The notes: generated from the letters alone by a model not told the origin. A stretch of DNA of 64,000 nucleotides from JANSWY01 sp965243755 (GCA_965243755.1 CBDEVW010000004.1:372001-436000), one strand, 5' to 3'; positions 51,540 through 60,129 are shown, counted from the first letter of the stretch. Program-made: numbers and translations.

Positions 51540-52205
51540 TTAGAATGGATTCTTGAAGTTTACAGTAATTACAAATCTGGTTTTTATAGCTTTGCCATTC
51601 CTGATGGCAGGTATCCAGGGTGAACTTTCTTTGATGACTCTTTCTGCCTCTTCATCACAACCGTAACCCAAACCCACTATTGTTTCTACATTGGATAGCG
51701 TTCCATCCTTATTCACTAAAAAATGTACTATCACTTCACCTTCGATATTATTTACCAATGCTTCGTTTGGATAAACAATTTTATTGAGGTAGTTCTTCTC
51801 AAAATTATGCAATCCTCCTTTTGGTTCAGCCTTTCTATTCAAATCTTTGGGCTCCTTATTAAACATGATTTCAGAAAGAACCGGCAGGACTTCACCCATA
51901 TCGCCAGAGTTTCTTACTAATGCCAGCACAGTTGTATCCTGGCCCTTTATTAGATTAAATGTCCCTGTTCCATAATCTTTATGTGATAAGATAAATTGGC
52001 TGTTTTCATCATTCACCTTCAAGCGAGTAATACCATCATTGCCTGTAAGATAAACTTTAGAGTCATTAGTTTGCTGTATCCGGACATTTTCAATGGGGCT
52101 ATTATTTAAGGTATCCATTACAATAATATATACCTTCTTTTTTTGAGCTGTTGCCGAAATGGAAAATAAAATTAATAGTGACAGATTCTTTATAAATAGA
52201 TTCAC
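51540..52205 (-). CDS. Secreted protein with TonB C-terminal domain
   Basis: 221 residues with signal peptide (MNLFIKNLSLLILFSISATAQ). Residues 25-95 look like a short beta-sandwich of the carboxypeptidase-regulatory type (VYIIVMDTLNNSPIENVRIQQTNDSKVYLTGNDGITRLKV). Residues 135-221 form the TonB C-terminal domain: YPNEALVNNIEGEVIVHFLVNKDGTLSNVETIVGLGYGCDEEAERVIKESSPWIPAIRNGKAIKTRFVITVNF. No membrane helix beyond the signal, so it acts in the periplasm. A different TonB-domain protein lies in the RiPP cluster; the two are not close copies. Confidence 0.82.
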   Translation of the reverse strand: MNLFIKNLSLLILFSISATAQKKKVYIIVMDTLNNSPIENVRIQQTNDSKVYLTGNDGITRLKVNDENSQFILSHKDYGTGTFNLIKGQDTTVLALVRNSGDMGEVLPVLSEIMFNKEPKDLNRKAEPKGGLHNFEKNYLNKIVYPNEALVNNIEGEVIVHFLVNKDGTLSNVETIVGLGYGCDEEAERVIKESSPWIPAIRNGKAIKTRFVITVNFKNPF

Positions 52206-52326
52206 AATATCAGATTATTTGCAGATAATTTATCAAATCTATAGAAGTTATTACAAAATTCAAGTTTATGAGTTGACTTGTTCGCTATCATCGGGTGATG
52301 ACCATTTCTACCCATTCGAGTTGCCT

Positions 52327-52350
52327 CAGAGTCTCCTGAAAGGGACTCTG
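52327..52350. repeat. 24-bp hairpin repeat, copy 2
   Basis: Same 24 bases as copy 1, followed by ATGTTCCAATAAT, so copies 1 and 2 share their right flank too. Confidence 0.8.
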
Positions 52351-52401
52351 ATGTTCCAATAATATTGTCCAATATGGTGCTTGTTCCAAATTCAATTAAT
52401 G

Positions 52402-52887
52402 CTAAGAGAAATAATATCCGATATATAGCTCGACTTTATCCCCTCTCTTCTTTAAGGTCATGTAGAATTCGGCGTAATAATCATGAGGAAACGAAATGTA
52501 TAAGGTGTTCCCTTCAAGCATTGAATAGGATTGGCCTTCTATACTTTTCTTTAAAGATTGGAAGTCGTTTTCACTAAATAGTCGTTCTGCAATCCATAGG
52601 CACCTTTCAAACCAATGATCCAAATCACTGAAATTTGTGGAATCATTCGTTATGAGGGTTCCGGATATACCGAAGTGATTGCAGCCGCCTCTGTGGGCAA
52701 CCAACACTTCAGCATTCGGTAAAATTATGGTGGCCTCCTTTGTTTCTGAATTCCATGAATAATTGGAAAATTCAGCAACTGATTTGACAAAATCGTCTGT
52801 TTGGGTTGTCTGGTCAAATATGCACTCATCTTCTTGCGCAAGGGCTAAAAGTGGAGCGAGTATAAGTAATGTAAGAATAACTCTCAT
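52402..52887 (-). CDS. Small secreted protein, unknown
   Basis: 161 residues from ATG 52887. Signal peptide MRVILTLLILAPLLALAQ. Mature part: VAEFSNYSWNSETKEATIILPNAEVLVAHRGGCNHFGISGTLITNDSTNFSDLDHWFERCLWIAERLFSENDFQSLKKSIEGQ. The RGGCNHFG segment is a distinctive Cys/His pair that could bind metal. Similar secreted Bacteroidota hypotheticals exist, with unknown role. Confidence 0.7.
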   Translation of the reverse strand: MRVILTLLILAPLLALAQEDECIFDQTTQTDDFVKSVAEFSNYSWNSETKEATIILPNAEVLVAHRGGCNHFGISGTLITNDSTNFSDLDHWFERCLWIAERLFSENDFQSLKKSIEGQSYSMLEGNTLYISFPHDYYAEFYMTLKKRGDKVELYIGYYFS

Positions 52888-53013
52888 TGTGAAAATGTCC
52901 AAACGTAAATGTAGTGTTTTGGTCTATTCGTGGCAAGCGTAAACCCTGGGTGAAGGTTATGAACCGAAAAAGGTATCTAATTAAATGACCCAACATTTCC
53001 TAGCTTTCCACCT

Positions 53014-53037
53014 CAGAGTCTCCTGAAAGGGACTCTG
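53014..53037. repeat. 24-bp hairpin repeat, copy 3
   Basis: Same 24 bases, followed by ATGTTGTAATTTTAAATGG and more; the next 25 or so bases are shared with copy 4, so those two are longer related units. Confidence 0.8.
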
Positions 53038-53125
53038 ATGTTGTAATTTTAAATGGATTATAATTTATGATTGCTGCAGAGTTTTAGAATGGCGGTTTGG
53101 TGATGTTAGGCTTATTTCAAATCCT

Positions 53126-53515
53126 TTAAGCCTTTCTTTTCAGTAGTTGGCCTGCTAAAAGAATTAGAAAGCTGAGTATCCAAATGTAGAAGCCAATTCC
53201 CATGGATACTGATGCTTTTAAACCACCTTCATGTACAAGAACTTCCTTAATTCCAGTTGCAAAAAAGCCCAGCGTTATGGTTGCGATGGAAAGAAATATG
53301 CCAAACCACATAAACCTCCTGCCAAGTATCAAATTCATGAAATAAAGAATGTTAGCAGACCATGCCAGTAAATGATAGTGATCATCTCCAAAGATTCCGA
53401 ATACGAGGGCAGAAATGCCAATAGCATCTGACCCCTTGAAAATTGGTGTAAATAATGCTATGACATATAATGTTATTGAAATGGTTGTTAGTCTTTTGTA
53501 GGAAGTTATTCGCAT
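53126..53515 (-). CDS. Four-helix membrane protein
   Basis: 129 residues with helices near 12-30 (ISITLYVIALFTPIF), 50-68 (LLAWSANILYFMNLILG), 70-88 (MWFGIFLSIATITLGFF) and 105-125 (GIGFYIWILSFLILLAGQLL). Resembles small Bacteroidota membrane proteins with FGDDHYHLLAWSANILYFMN, but no family is certain. Function unknown. Confidence 0.75.
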   Translation of the reverse strand: MRITSYKRLTTISITLYVIALFTPIFKGSDAIGISALVFGIFGDDHYHLLAWSANILYFMNLILGRRFMWFGIFLSIATITLGFFATGIKEVLVHEGGLKASVSMGIGFYIWILSFLILLAGQLLKRKA

Positions 53516-53651
53516 GTCTGTTCATTTGTCCGTTGACCAGTTTTAATCATTGAATTGGTGAGTTGACTCTGAGTAAAACACAAAGGTGATAATACAATAT
53601 CAATGAATAGCGGAGACCATTGTTTCAAACCCATTTTTTTAAACTTCATGA

Positions 53652-54140
53652 TCATAAAGGCCAAATATCGTAAATCTCTTTCCCGATCCCGATTAAAACA
53701 ATGGCAAGCGAGACCCAGATGTATGCTGAGGAACTTAATGCATGCTTGTAATAAATGGTATTGAAATGAACAATTATTTCTACCTCTTCATTGATCGCAA
53801 AGTACCGGCCCGTATTTTTGGCGTATTTTATGAATCCTGTCTGCAGGTTGTTTTGCGCATCATAATATTCCACTATTGGATAATCCATGGTTGTCCATGT
53901 TCCTGCAACTCTCTCCGTACGGGGCTCATAGTCGATGACTAACCCTTTTGTAGAGTAGCCCTCTTTTTCAATGGTTTTTATTCTCAAATAACCAATAAAG
54001 TATATGAGAAAAACTGCAATCCCAGCGATGATAATATGTATTCCTGAAATGTCCACCAGTTCAATGAAGTGAGTTCTGTTTGTTGATTTATTTGATGATC
54101 TCGGAGTTTGTGGTTTCTGGAGTGGTCTCGGGATAATCAC
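53652..54140 (-). CDS. DUF3592-like membrane protein
   Basis: Up to 162 residues. The first 28 (MIIPRPLQKPQTPRSSNKSTNR) read oddly and overlap the next gene by 53 bases; a GTG at 54056 is a plausible true start. Then a helix (IHIIIAGIAVFLIYFIGYL), a beta domain (KGLVIDYEPRTERVAGTWTTMDYPIVEYYDAQNNLQTGFIKYAKNTGRYFAINEEVEIIVHF) and a second helix (AYIWVSLAIVLIGIG), the two-helix layout of DUF3592. Function unknown. Confidence 0.65.
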   Translation of the reverse strand: MIIPRPLQKPQTPRSSNKSTNRTHFIELVDISGIHIIIAGIAVFLIYFIGYLRIKTIEKEGYSTKGLVIDYEPRTERVAGTWTTMDYPIVEYYDAQNNLQTGFIKYAKNTGRYFAINEEVEIIVHFNTIYYKHALSSSAYIWVSLAIVLIGIGKEIYDIWPL

Positions 54141-54459
54141 CTATGTAGTTCAGGTAGCCACTGTATAGTAGAGCAACAAACCATAGCGCCTGGATGCCAA
54201 TAGCTGATGGGATAAATAATTTCTTAAATCGTTCGCCGTATTTGTTAGAGCGGAAAATGAAAATTGATAATACCAGAGTCAGCGGAAGAGCCAATATCAA
54301 GTTTCCGAAGACCATAGTTATTGCCCCATCTCTGAAGGCAGTTTCTTCGTTGATTGTTTGAAAGTTGTCAAACAAAAAATATCCCCAAGGTCCTAAGACC
54401 GAATAGTATAGTAGAATGTTTATGACTATTGCCGCAATAAGGAGTAGTATCTTTCTCAT
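54088..54459 (-). CDS. Small membrane protein
   Basis: 123 residues from ATG 54459; the frame could be extended to 54654 but the extra 65 residues lack a coding look. Three or four helices: MRKILLLIAAIVINILLYYSVLG, MVFGNLILALPLTLVLSIFIF and LFIPSAIGIQALWFVALLYSG. The 3' end overlaps the DUF3592-like gene. No domain recognised. Confidence 0.65.
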   Translation of the reverse strand: MRKILLLIAAIVINILLYYSVLGPWGYFLFDNFQTINEETAFRDGAITMVFGNLILALPLTLVLSIFIFRSNKYGERFKKLFIPSAIGIQALWFVALLYSGYLNYIGDYPETTPETTNSEIIK

Positions 54460-54558
54460 GAGATAGGTCAAATGAATTATAGTGTAAGGTGTATGTGGTA
54501 TGCCACACATGATAGTATGCCCTAATATAGCATATTTTAGGAAATTCTCTTCCACCCT

Positions 54559-54582
54559 CAGGGTCTCCTGAAAGGGACTCTG
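54559..54582. repeat. 24-bp hairpin repeat, copy 4
   Basis: CAGGGTC, TCCTGAAAGG and GACTCTG: one base differs from the other copies, turning an A-T pair into G-U, so the stem is kept. Left flank CTCTTCCACCCT matches copy 1, right flank matches copy 3. Confidence 0.8.
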
Positions 54583-54715
54583 ATGTTGTAATTTTAAATG
54601 GATTATAATTCTAGATAGTTTGGAAGCCCATCCGGCCCTCCTTCCAAATTGCATTATTTCAAGGTGTCTTCAAATACGTTATCATTTACGCTGCAACACA
54701 CGTAATCCAGCAGTA

Positions 54716-54751
54716 AAACACGCGTGTTTCGTCGTTGAAACACACGTGTTT
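54716..54751. repeat. 15-bp inverted repeat
   Basis: AAACACGCGTGTTTC and GAAACACACGTGTTT, one mismatch, loop GTCGTT. Each arm is itself nearly palindromic. Could be a terminator-like or protein-binding element; no gene ends close by. Confidence 0.6.
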
Positions 54752-54971
54752 AAGGTCTTGTTGTGCTGTATTTGCCAGAACTGTTTTAGAATATGCCCTG
54801 TACGCGCATTAAAGGCACATTTCGGGTAAAGCGAAACATCAAAATCCTTTCATTTGCAGATTGTACTATTTCAATGTGAATAATTAGCACCTATGTTTGC
54901 GAACTGCAGCTCGAAAGGCCCGGGCACGATTGTTTCAAGAGGTCCAAGGTAGGCGAATTGCTTAAGTGGTA

Positions 54972-55298
54972 TTACGTTTTTTTGATTGACCTGGAAAATA
55001 GGGCTATCAAAATATTTATCCCGATGAACATTCCTCCATGAATCAAATTCACCATCTCAAATGCAAATGAATATCCGCCAATTCTTAAGTCTCTAACATT
55101 GTGTAAAGCAACAACTGAATTGACAGAATAATATGTATAAATAAGAAACGAGCAAAATGTGAGGAATGTCCATTTTTTACTCATAGGCCTTACAAATCTG
55201 TGCCAGATCAATAGAGTGATCCCAAGGATTACAATTTGGAGTAAGCTGTACTTCCATAAAAGGGAGTTCAATATCTCTGTGTTGAAATTATGGTCCAA
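54972..55298 (-). CDS. Small membrane protein
   Basis: 108 residues, three helices: LQIVILGITLLIWHRFV, WTFLTFCSFLIYTYYSVNSVVAL and FEMVNLIHGGMFIGINILIALFS. No domain recognised. Part of the row of minus-strand envelope genes. Confidence 0.65.
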   Translation of the reverse strand: MDHNFNTEILNSLLWKYSLLQIVILGITLLIWHRFVRPMSKKWTFLTFCSFLIYTYYSVNSVVALHNVRDLRIGGYSFAFEMVNLIHGGMFIGINILIALFSRSIKKT

Positions 55299-55762
55299 TT
55301 TGGATTGATATAACGATATAACATATGAATTTGGAGTCCCTTACGGTACTGAACCCTATTCATGCACAACCCAAACCTAATTGGTTTACCACATTTTTTG
55401 AAACATGTTATTGATGAATTTGCCTAATGTACAATTTGTGAACTTTATTCAAAAAGCTCAACAGTACAAACAACTTAAAATAATACAATTCTTTCACTTC
55501 TTACCAATTAGAACCACACAACATAGAAAAAGCCCTTTTCCAGTCAATAGAGAGCGATTTTCTGACTTTACTTGAAGGTTGCTTAGTATTCACTTAAAGT
55601 CCGCGCGGATTTTGATTAAAACCCGCGCGGACTTTTCACAAAACCCGCGGGGATTTTGGGTGTAATGAAGGCGGTAAATTTATTAGGTTAGAATAATACA
55701 ATTTATGTCTTGTGAGATAGTAACTCTGAGCAAGCTTTGGGGTCGAAGACCTATCGGTACGA
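55299..55762. other. Gene-free 0.46 kb with a GC-rich hairpin
   Basis: No convincing gene. AAAGTCCGCGCGG (55596-55608) pairs with CCGCGCGGACTTT (55622-55634), followed by TT CACAAAACCCGCGGGGATTTT, a third partial arm. It stands out against the AT-rich surroundings and may be a strong terminator or a mobile-element remnant. Confidence 0.6.
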
Positions 55763-56596
55763 TTATTCAATTTCAACATATCGGGAACTAAGCCAACCCA
55801 AATACATTTGATCTGAAATTTCGTAATGATCGCTATGAGGGTAGAATGAGATATCTTTTACAATATTGTTCAGCATAAGGCAGAAGAACCACTCTCTACC
55901 AGTTTCATCAGTTTCAGATGACAGCACAATCCCTTTATCGCCTGATGTAAAGTCCGCAATAATGTTGTCCCGTTCTATATTTGGGCTACTTCTTAAATGA
56001 TAGCGGGTATTACCGATGCTAATAACTATTCTTTTGTTAAAATTTGAGGGCAGGTCATTATGGTCACCAAACACAACTGTACTTATTTCAATAGGATTCA
56101 AAGGCTTATTTCTTTGAAATCTAAGGTTGCTGTATGTAGCAATAAGGGGATATCCTGAAGTATGATAACTGATCAGGTGAATTTCAATGGTAGCACCTAA
56201 AATGTCATTCATTTTTATGAGCTCTCCATTTTTTCTGAATTGTGGAATTAAGTTCTTTCCGGTATTTTCATAAATAGACAGGGTATTCCCAACACCATTG
56301 AAATAATATACAATCATATCCACTTTACCGTCAGTGTTCAAATCGGTAAAGTGGCAATCCTCTAGTCTGATTTTTTGATCATTTAAATATTTGTCATTCT
56401 CATCCCATAATACGTAGTTTAAAATTGAATCAATTGAGGATTTGGAAATGATCAATTCTATTGATTGCCATTTGATTTTTTCCCTGTTGTCTGGGTGTAA
56501 AATGTTTTTCTCCTGAGCAATTGAAAACATAAAGGAGCAAACAGCAAGTAACAGCAGGAAAGCTTTTCGCAGTTGATTTATACGCTTGAAATCCAT
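55763..56596 (-). CDS. Secreted protein with VCBS-like and SH3-like parts
   Basis: 277 residues from ATG 56596. Signal sequence INQLRKAFLLLLAVCSFMFSIAQ. CHFTDLNTDGKVDMIVYYFNGVGNTLSIYENTGKN is a VCBS/FG-GAP-like calcium-loop unit (DLNTDGKVD). The C-terminal 80 residues (YHLRSSPNIERDNIIADFTSGDKGIVLSSETDETGREWFFCLM ... MYLGWLSSRYVEIE) resemble a bacterial SH3 domain ending in GWxSxRYV. Envelope or surface protein of unknown role. Confidence 0.72.
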   Translation of the reverse strand: MDFKRINQLRKAFLLLLAVCSFMFSIAQEKNILHPDNREKIKWQSIELIISKSSIDSILNYVLWDENDKYLNDQKIRLEDCHFTDLNTDGKVDMIVYYFNGVGNTLSIYENTGKNLIPQFRKNGELIKMNDILGATIEIHLISYHTSGYPLIATYSNLRFQRNKPLNPIEISTVVFGDHNDLPSNFNKRIVISIGNTRYHLRSSPNIERDNIIADFTSGDKGIVLSSETDETGREWFFCLMLNNIVKDISFYPHSDHYEISDQMYLGWLSSRYVEIE

Positions 56597-56706
56597 GACA
56601 GCCAAAGTTAAATTTTAGTACCTCTCATTTATTTCAGAGATTGTTTCATTTCTCAATTGGGAATAAATATTACCTAACCCTAAATGATTCATCCAGTTTT
56701 ATAATT

Positions 56707-56813
56707 TCAGAAATCACATCTTCCTTCACTCTAGTTAAAACCATCGAGCCGAAAGACCCAACGGCACGGAAACAAACAGGTTCGAACCATCGAGTCGAAA
56801 GACCCAACTGCAC
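56707..56813. repeat. MITE fragment and 29-bp direct repeats
   Basis: AAATCACATCTTCC at about 56711 matches the MITE interior and looks like a broken copy. Beside it, AACCATCGAGCCGAAAGACC (start 56739) recurs at 56785 over 29 bases with two changes, 46 bases apart. Confidence 0.6.
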
Positions 56814-56825
56814 TACAAATTCTCA

Positions 56826-56893
56826 ACCCAAATTCAAGATCCTAAATTATTCTAAATCCTAAATCCTAAATCCTAAATTCAAGATTCTAAATC
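56826..56893. repeat. Heptanucleotide array left of MITE copy B
   Basis: Runs of CCTAAAT and TCTAAAT in 7-base register (TTCTAAAT, CCTAAAT three times, TCAAGAT, TCTAAAT). Same unit as around copy A. Confidence 0.8.
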
Positions 56894-57273
56894 AACAGTG
56901 TCCGGGGAAAATTAATTGGATTATGGTTCTTGAGTAAAAATGTGATTCGTGACTGGGGTGGATGGGAAATGGCGGGAAGATTGTGCGATGATGGCCGTGT
57001 TGCAGGATTGGGCTGGATTTGCGCGAAAAGGGGCATTGGGAGGCTGTGTGCTAATAATTTCCCAAAGACTTTTTCCCTAGTTTTTGGTCTTTCAAAAAGT
57101 AGGAGCCCCCACGGCGGGAGTGGTGGAAGATGTGATTCTAAAAGAAAATGAAAATGGATTAAACCTTTTAGTGATTAGGGACCATGCTATTACGTTTTTA
57201 TGAAATTACATGCTTTGATGCAACTATCGCAGGAAAATGTAGAACCCCAGGAATTACCCCGGACAGTAATGAT
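56891..57273 (-). mobile_element. MITE-like element, copy B (inverted)
   Basis: 383 bp, reverse complement of copy A at about 85 percent by eye. Right end CCCCGGACAGTAATGAT; left end has decayed to ATCAACAGTGTCCGGGG. Lacks the 16-base insertion of copy A. No transposase gene. Together the two copies bracket 15.7 kb in inverted orientation. Confidence 0.75.
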
Positions 57274-57338
57274 TCTAAATCCAAGATTCAAAACTCAAAA
57301 CTCTAAACCCAAAACTCAAAACCCAAAACCCAAAACTC
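57269..57338. repeat. Heptanucleotide array ending at a stop codon
   Basis: Read on the minus strand: GAGTTTT, GGGTTTT twice, GAGTTTT, GGGTTTA, GAGTTTT twice, then GAATCTT, GGATTTA, GAATCAT. It starts inside the TGA of the cystathionine gamma-synthase-like gene, exactly as the array at 50588 does for its gene, and joins MITE copy B. Confidence 0.85.
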
Positions 57339-58478
57339 ATCCCCCAATCGCCTGCTCCAGATCATCGATCAAATCTTCTGCGTCTTCTACCCCTACACTG
57401 AGCCTGATCAGAGAATCTTTCAGGCCTGATTTGAGGCGCTCTTCTCTGGGGATGCTGGCGTGGGTCATGGTGGCTGGGTGGCCGGCGAGGGATTCTACAC
57501 CTCCCAGGGATTCGGCCAGGCTAAAATATTTGAAATTCTTCAGCACTTCAAAGGCAGCTTCCTGACTGTCTTCTTTTAAGATGAAGGAAATCATGCCACC
57601 AAAGTCCTGCATTTGTTTCCTGGCAATGCTGAATTGTGGGCCATCCTCAAATCCGGGCCAGTATACCTCAGCCACTTTGGGATGGTTCCGCAGGTAAGTT
57701 GCGATCTTTCGTCCGTTTTCACTATGTCGCTGCATGCGGAGATGAAGTGTTTTAATACCACGAAGTACAAGGAAGCAATCCTGTGGTCCACATACACCTC
57801 CACTGGAATTCTGAATGAATGCCAACTGATCCCGTAGCTCGTCATCATTGAGCATCAATGCGCCCATGACCACATCGGAATGACCAGCCAGGTATTTGGT
57901 AACGGAGTGCATCACTATATCCGCCCCAAGGTCCAGTGGGTTTTGCAGGTATGGTGTGGCAAAAGTATTGTCGACAGCCAGCAATAGATCATGGGCCTTA
58001 GCGATTTTGGACAAACCTTCGATATCCACCACTCTCATCATTGGGTTGGTAGGTGTCTCTGCCCAGATCAGTTTGGTTTTTTTATTGATCTTTTCCTCTA
58101 CATTCTTCAGCTCAGTCATGCCTACGAAATGGAACTTTATCCGTATTTCTCAAATATGCGTGTAAAGATTCTGTACGATCCGCCATAGAGGTCATTGGTA
58201 GAGATTACCTCATCACCGGGATTGAGCAGTTTAATGACCGCATCAATGGCGGCCATCCCGGAAGCAAATGCAAGCCCATGTCGGGCATTTTCCAGGGCGG
58301 CAAAACTTTTTTCCAGGGCATGCCTTGTGGGGTTTTGCGACCGGGAGTATTCATAACCTTTGTGGTCACCGGGTGCTGCCTGTACATAGGTAGAGGTCTG
58401 ATAAATAGGCGTCATTATCGCCCCGGTAGTCGGGTCCGGGTCTACGCCTGCATGCACTGCTTTGGTTCCAAATTTCAT
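57337..58478 (-). pseudogene. Cystathionine gamma-synthase/lyase-like gene with a one-base frameshift
   Basis: Two frames together make about 380 residues, the normal length of this PLP enzyme family. The 5' part (58137-58478) has MKFGTKAVHAGVDPDPTTGA, YEYSRSQNPTRHALE, LAFASGMAAIDAV and DLYGGSYRIF. The 3' part (57337-58119) has AETPTNPMMRVVDI, DNTFATPYLQNPL, the PLP Lys in HSVTKYLAGHSDVV, and SLAESLGGVESL. At about 58137-58142 the reading EKYG then TAA becomes EKYG-x-KFHFVGM if one A is added, so a single base is missing. Either recent inactivation or a sequence error. Expected role: transsulfuration between cysteine and homocysteine or O-acyl-homoserine. Confidence 0.9.
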
Positions 58479-58515
58479 GATCAGGTTCGGGTTATTGTGA
58501 ATTTACTTTATGCCG

Positions 58516-60129
58516 TCAGGATTCATTGCTCGCCAGGAAGTTTTTTACTTTCTCTTCCAGTTCCGCCTTGGACATGTTGTACTCCGGACTCAAAGAAGGC
58601 TTTCCAGGGAGATTCTCCACATGAAGTGTCTGGGTCGGGAATGCAAAATTGACCCCCAGTTCGTTGGCCAGGTCAATGATCTTCAGGATCACCTCATGTC
58701 TGGCCCGCAATTCGTCTGACCAGGTGGGTACTTCAAAGAAGATGTAGAAGATCACATTGAGTGAAAAATCAGCCATGTCGTTCATGTGCACTTCGTAGTA
58801 GTCTTTTCTGGTCTCAGGGTGTTGCTGTACAATCTTTTTCAGACCCTCTACAAAGGCTTCTATCACATGAGTAGGTGTATCATATGTGAGGGCAAGCATG
58901 GTGAAAAATCTGCGATACTTTCTTAGTCCATGGTTGTCAATGGTGCTGTCTGCCAGCTTGCCGTTAGGAACATAGGTCACGGAGTTTCTGAAGGTTCGTA
59001 TTCTGGTAGATCTGAACCCTACTTCCTCAACCGTACCGTCAATGTCTCCAGAGGTGATCCAGTCACCAATCTGAAAAGGCTTGTCGATAAAGATCATGAG
59101 GGAACCAAAGAAATTCTTAATCGTATCCTGGGCAGCCAATGCAAACGCCAGACCACCAATAGATAGTCCCGTCAATAGTGGAATAATGTCCACATTCATG
59201 TTGGTCAATATCCAGAAGATACCGATGATAATGATGAAAGTCCGAAGTGTTTTTCTTACCAGGGGCACCAACTGATCATCCAACGTGCTGGCGGTTTTGG
59301 CTGCCAGTTTTTCAAAATAGAAGGAGATCAGGTTGACAAACCGATACAATACAATTGTGATGAATAGAGGGAAGATGGCATTCAAAGATAAGATCACCCA
59401 CTTGGATAAGGTAATGGGTAATTGCAACACCGGGATAAATAATGTCAGTAACCATACGATCAGTGCGATACTCAATGGTTTTACCACAGGCTTCACAAAC
59501 CTGTTGGCCAGCACATTGTATTTGTTCCTGGTCAGGTATTGAATAAGCAGTTTTTCAAAGAGAAAAGATAGGATCCTGTGCAAGATGAAACTGATCAGAA
59601 TAAGCACGAGCAACCCTACATGTTGCCATACTGCAAGGCCAAGCACTTCATTGGTGCCAATTTTAGGCAGGATATTCAACAGCCAGCCAGTCCCAAATGG
59701 GAACAGGTCCCTGTGCTCTTCTACAATTACCGGATGTGATCTCTTGGAAACCAGCCAACCTTCAGGTGTTTTTTGTAGAAATATGTCCGGATATTCCTCA
59801 GCAATGACAAACCGTGATTTGTTGGTCAGGGTATCGACATAATTTGCTTCTTTGGGGAAATCATCCACATAAACATAGATTCCTTTACCATCCAATACCT
59901 GTTTCAATTTAATGGCCAGGTCCAGAGAAGCTTCTGGCGTCATTCCCGGGTGCTGAAAGGATTTCAAACTCTTTTCAGGCTCATAGCTATCCGGCTGCAG
60001 GTAATACAGGAAATTGTATACCGAATGATAGGGGGTTGAAATATTAATGGCTGCCTCTGTACTGTCAGTTTGGGCATTTACACCAATGAAACTTGTGGTC
60101 AGAAGTAATAATACGATCAGCTTTCTCAC
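58516..60129 (-). CDS. MscS-family mechanosensitive channel
   Basis: 537 residues. Signal peptide (to TSFIGVNAQ), a periplasmic N-terminal domain of about 150 residues, then helices near 170-190, 215-235, 245-270 and 285-330. The MscS pore and beta domain is TGLSIGGLAFALAAQDTIKNFFGSLMIFIDKPFQIGDWITSGDIDGTVEEVGFRSTRIRTFRNSVTYVPNGKLADSTIDN. A cytoplasmic alpha/beta end follows, with a C-terminal coil (SKAELEEKVKNFLA). Releases solutes on hypoosmotic shock in the inner membrane. Single gene, divergent from the M3 peptidase. Confidence 0.95.
   Translation of the reverse strand: MRKLIVLLLLTTSFIGVNAQTDSTEAAINISTPYHSVYNFLYYLQPDSYEPEKSLKSFQHPGMTPEASLDLAIKLKQVLDGKGIYVYVDDFPKEANYVDTLTNKSRFVIAEEYPDIFLQKTPEGWLVSKRSHPVIVEEHRDLFPFGTGWLLNILPKIGTNEVLGLAVWQHVGLLVLILISFILHRILSFLFEKLLIQYLTRNKYNVLANRFVKPVVKPLSIALIVWLLTLFIPVLQLPITLSKWVILSLNAIFPLFITIVLYRFVNLISFYFEKLAAKTASTLDDQLVPLVRKTLRTFIIIIGIFWILTNMNVDIIPLLTGLSIGGLAFALAAQDTIKNFFGSLMIFIDKPFQIGDWITSGDIDGTVEEVGFRSTRIRTFRNSVTYVPNGKLADSTIDNHGLRKYRRFFTMLALTYDTPTHVIEAFVEGLKKIVQQHPETRKDYYEVHMNDMADFSLNVIFYIFFEVPTWSDELRARHEVILKIIDLANELGVNFAFPTQTLHVENLPGKPSLSPEYNMSKAELEEKVKNFLASNES

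Larger units (their letters stand above)
54460..54971. other. Gene-free 0.5 kb with hairpins
   Basis: No convincing gene. It holds hairpin-repeat copy 4 and a separate inverted repeat at 54716-54751. The rest shows nothing definite. Confidence 0.6.

Noticed and set aside
51484..54582. CRISPR-like reading of the repeated 24-mers
   Set aside because: Only four copies, spaced 0.7-1.5 kb apart with genes between, and no cas genes.
56930..57151. 73-residue plus-strand frame inside MITE copy B
   Set aside because: Different strand and frame from the frame in copy A; no coding conservation between the copies.
57200..57565. 121-residue plus-strand frame
   Set aside because: Runs across the MITE end and heptamer array and antisense to the PLP enzyme; translation is repetitive.
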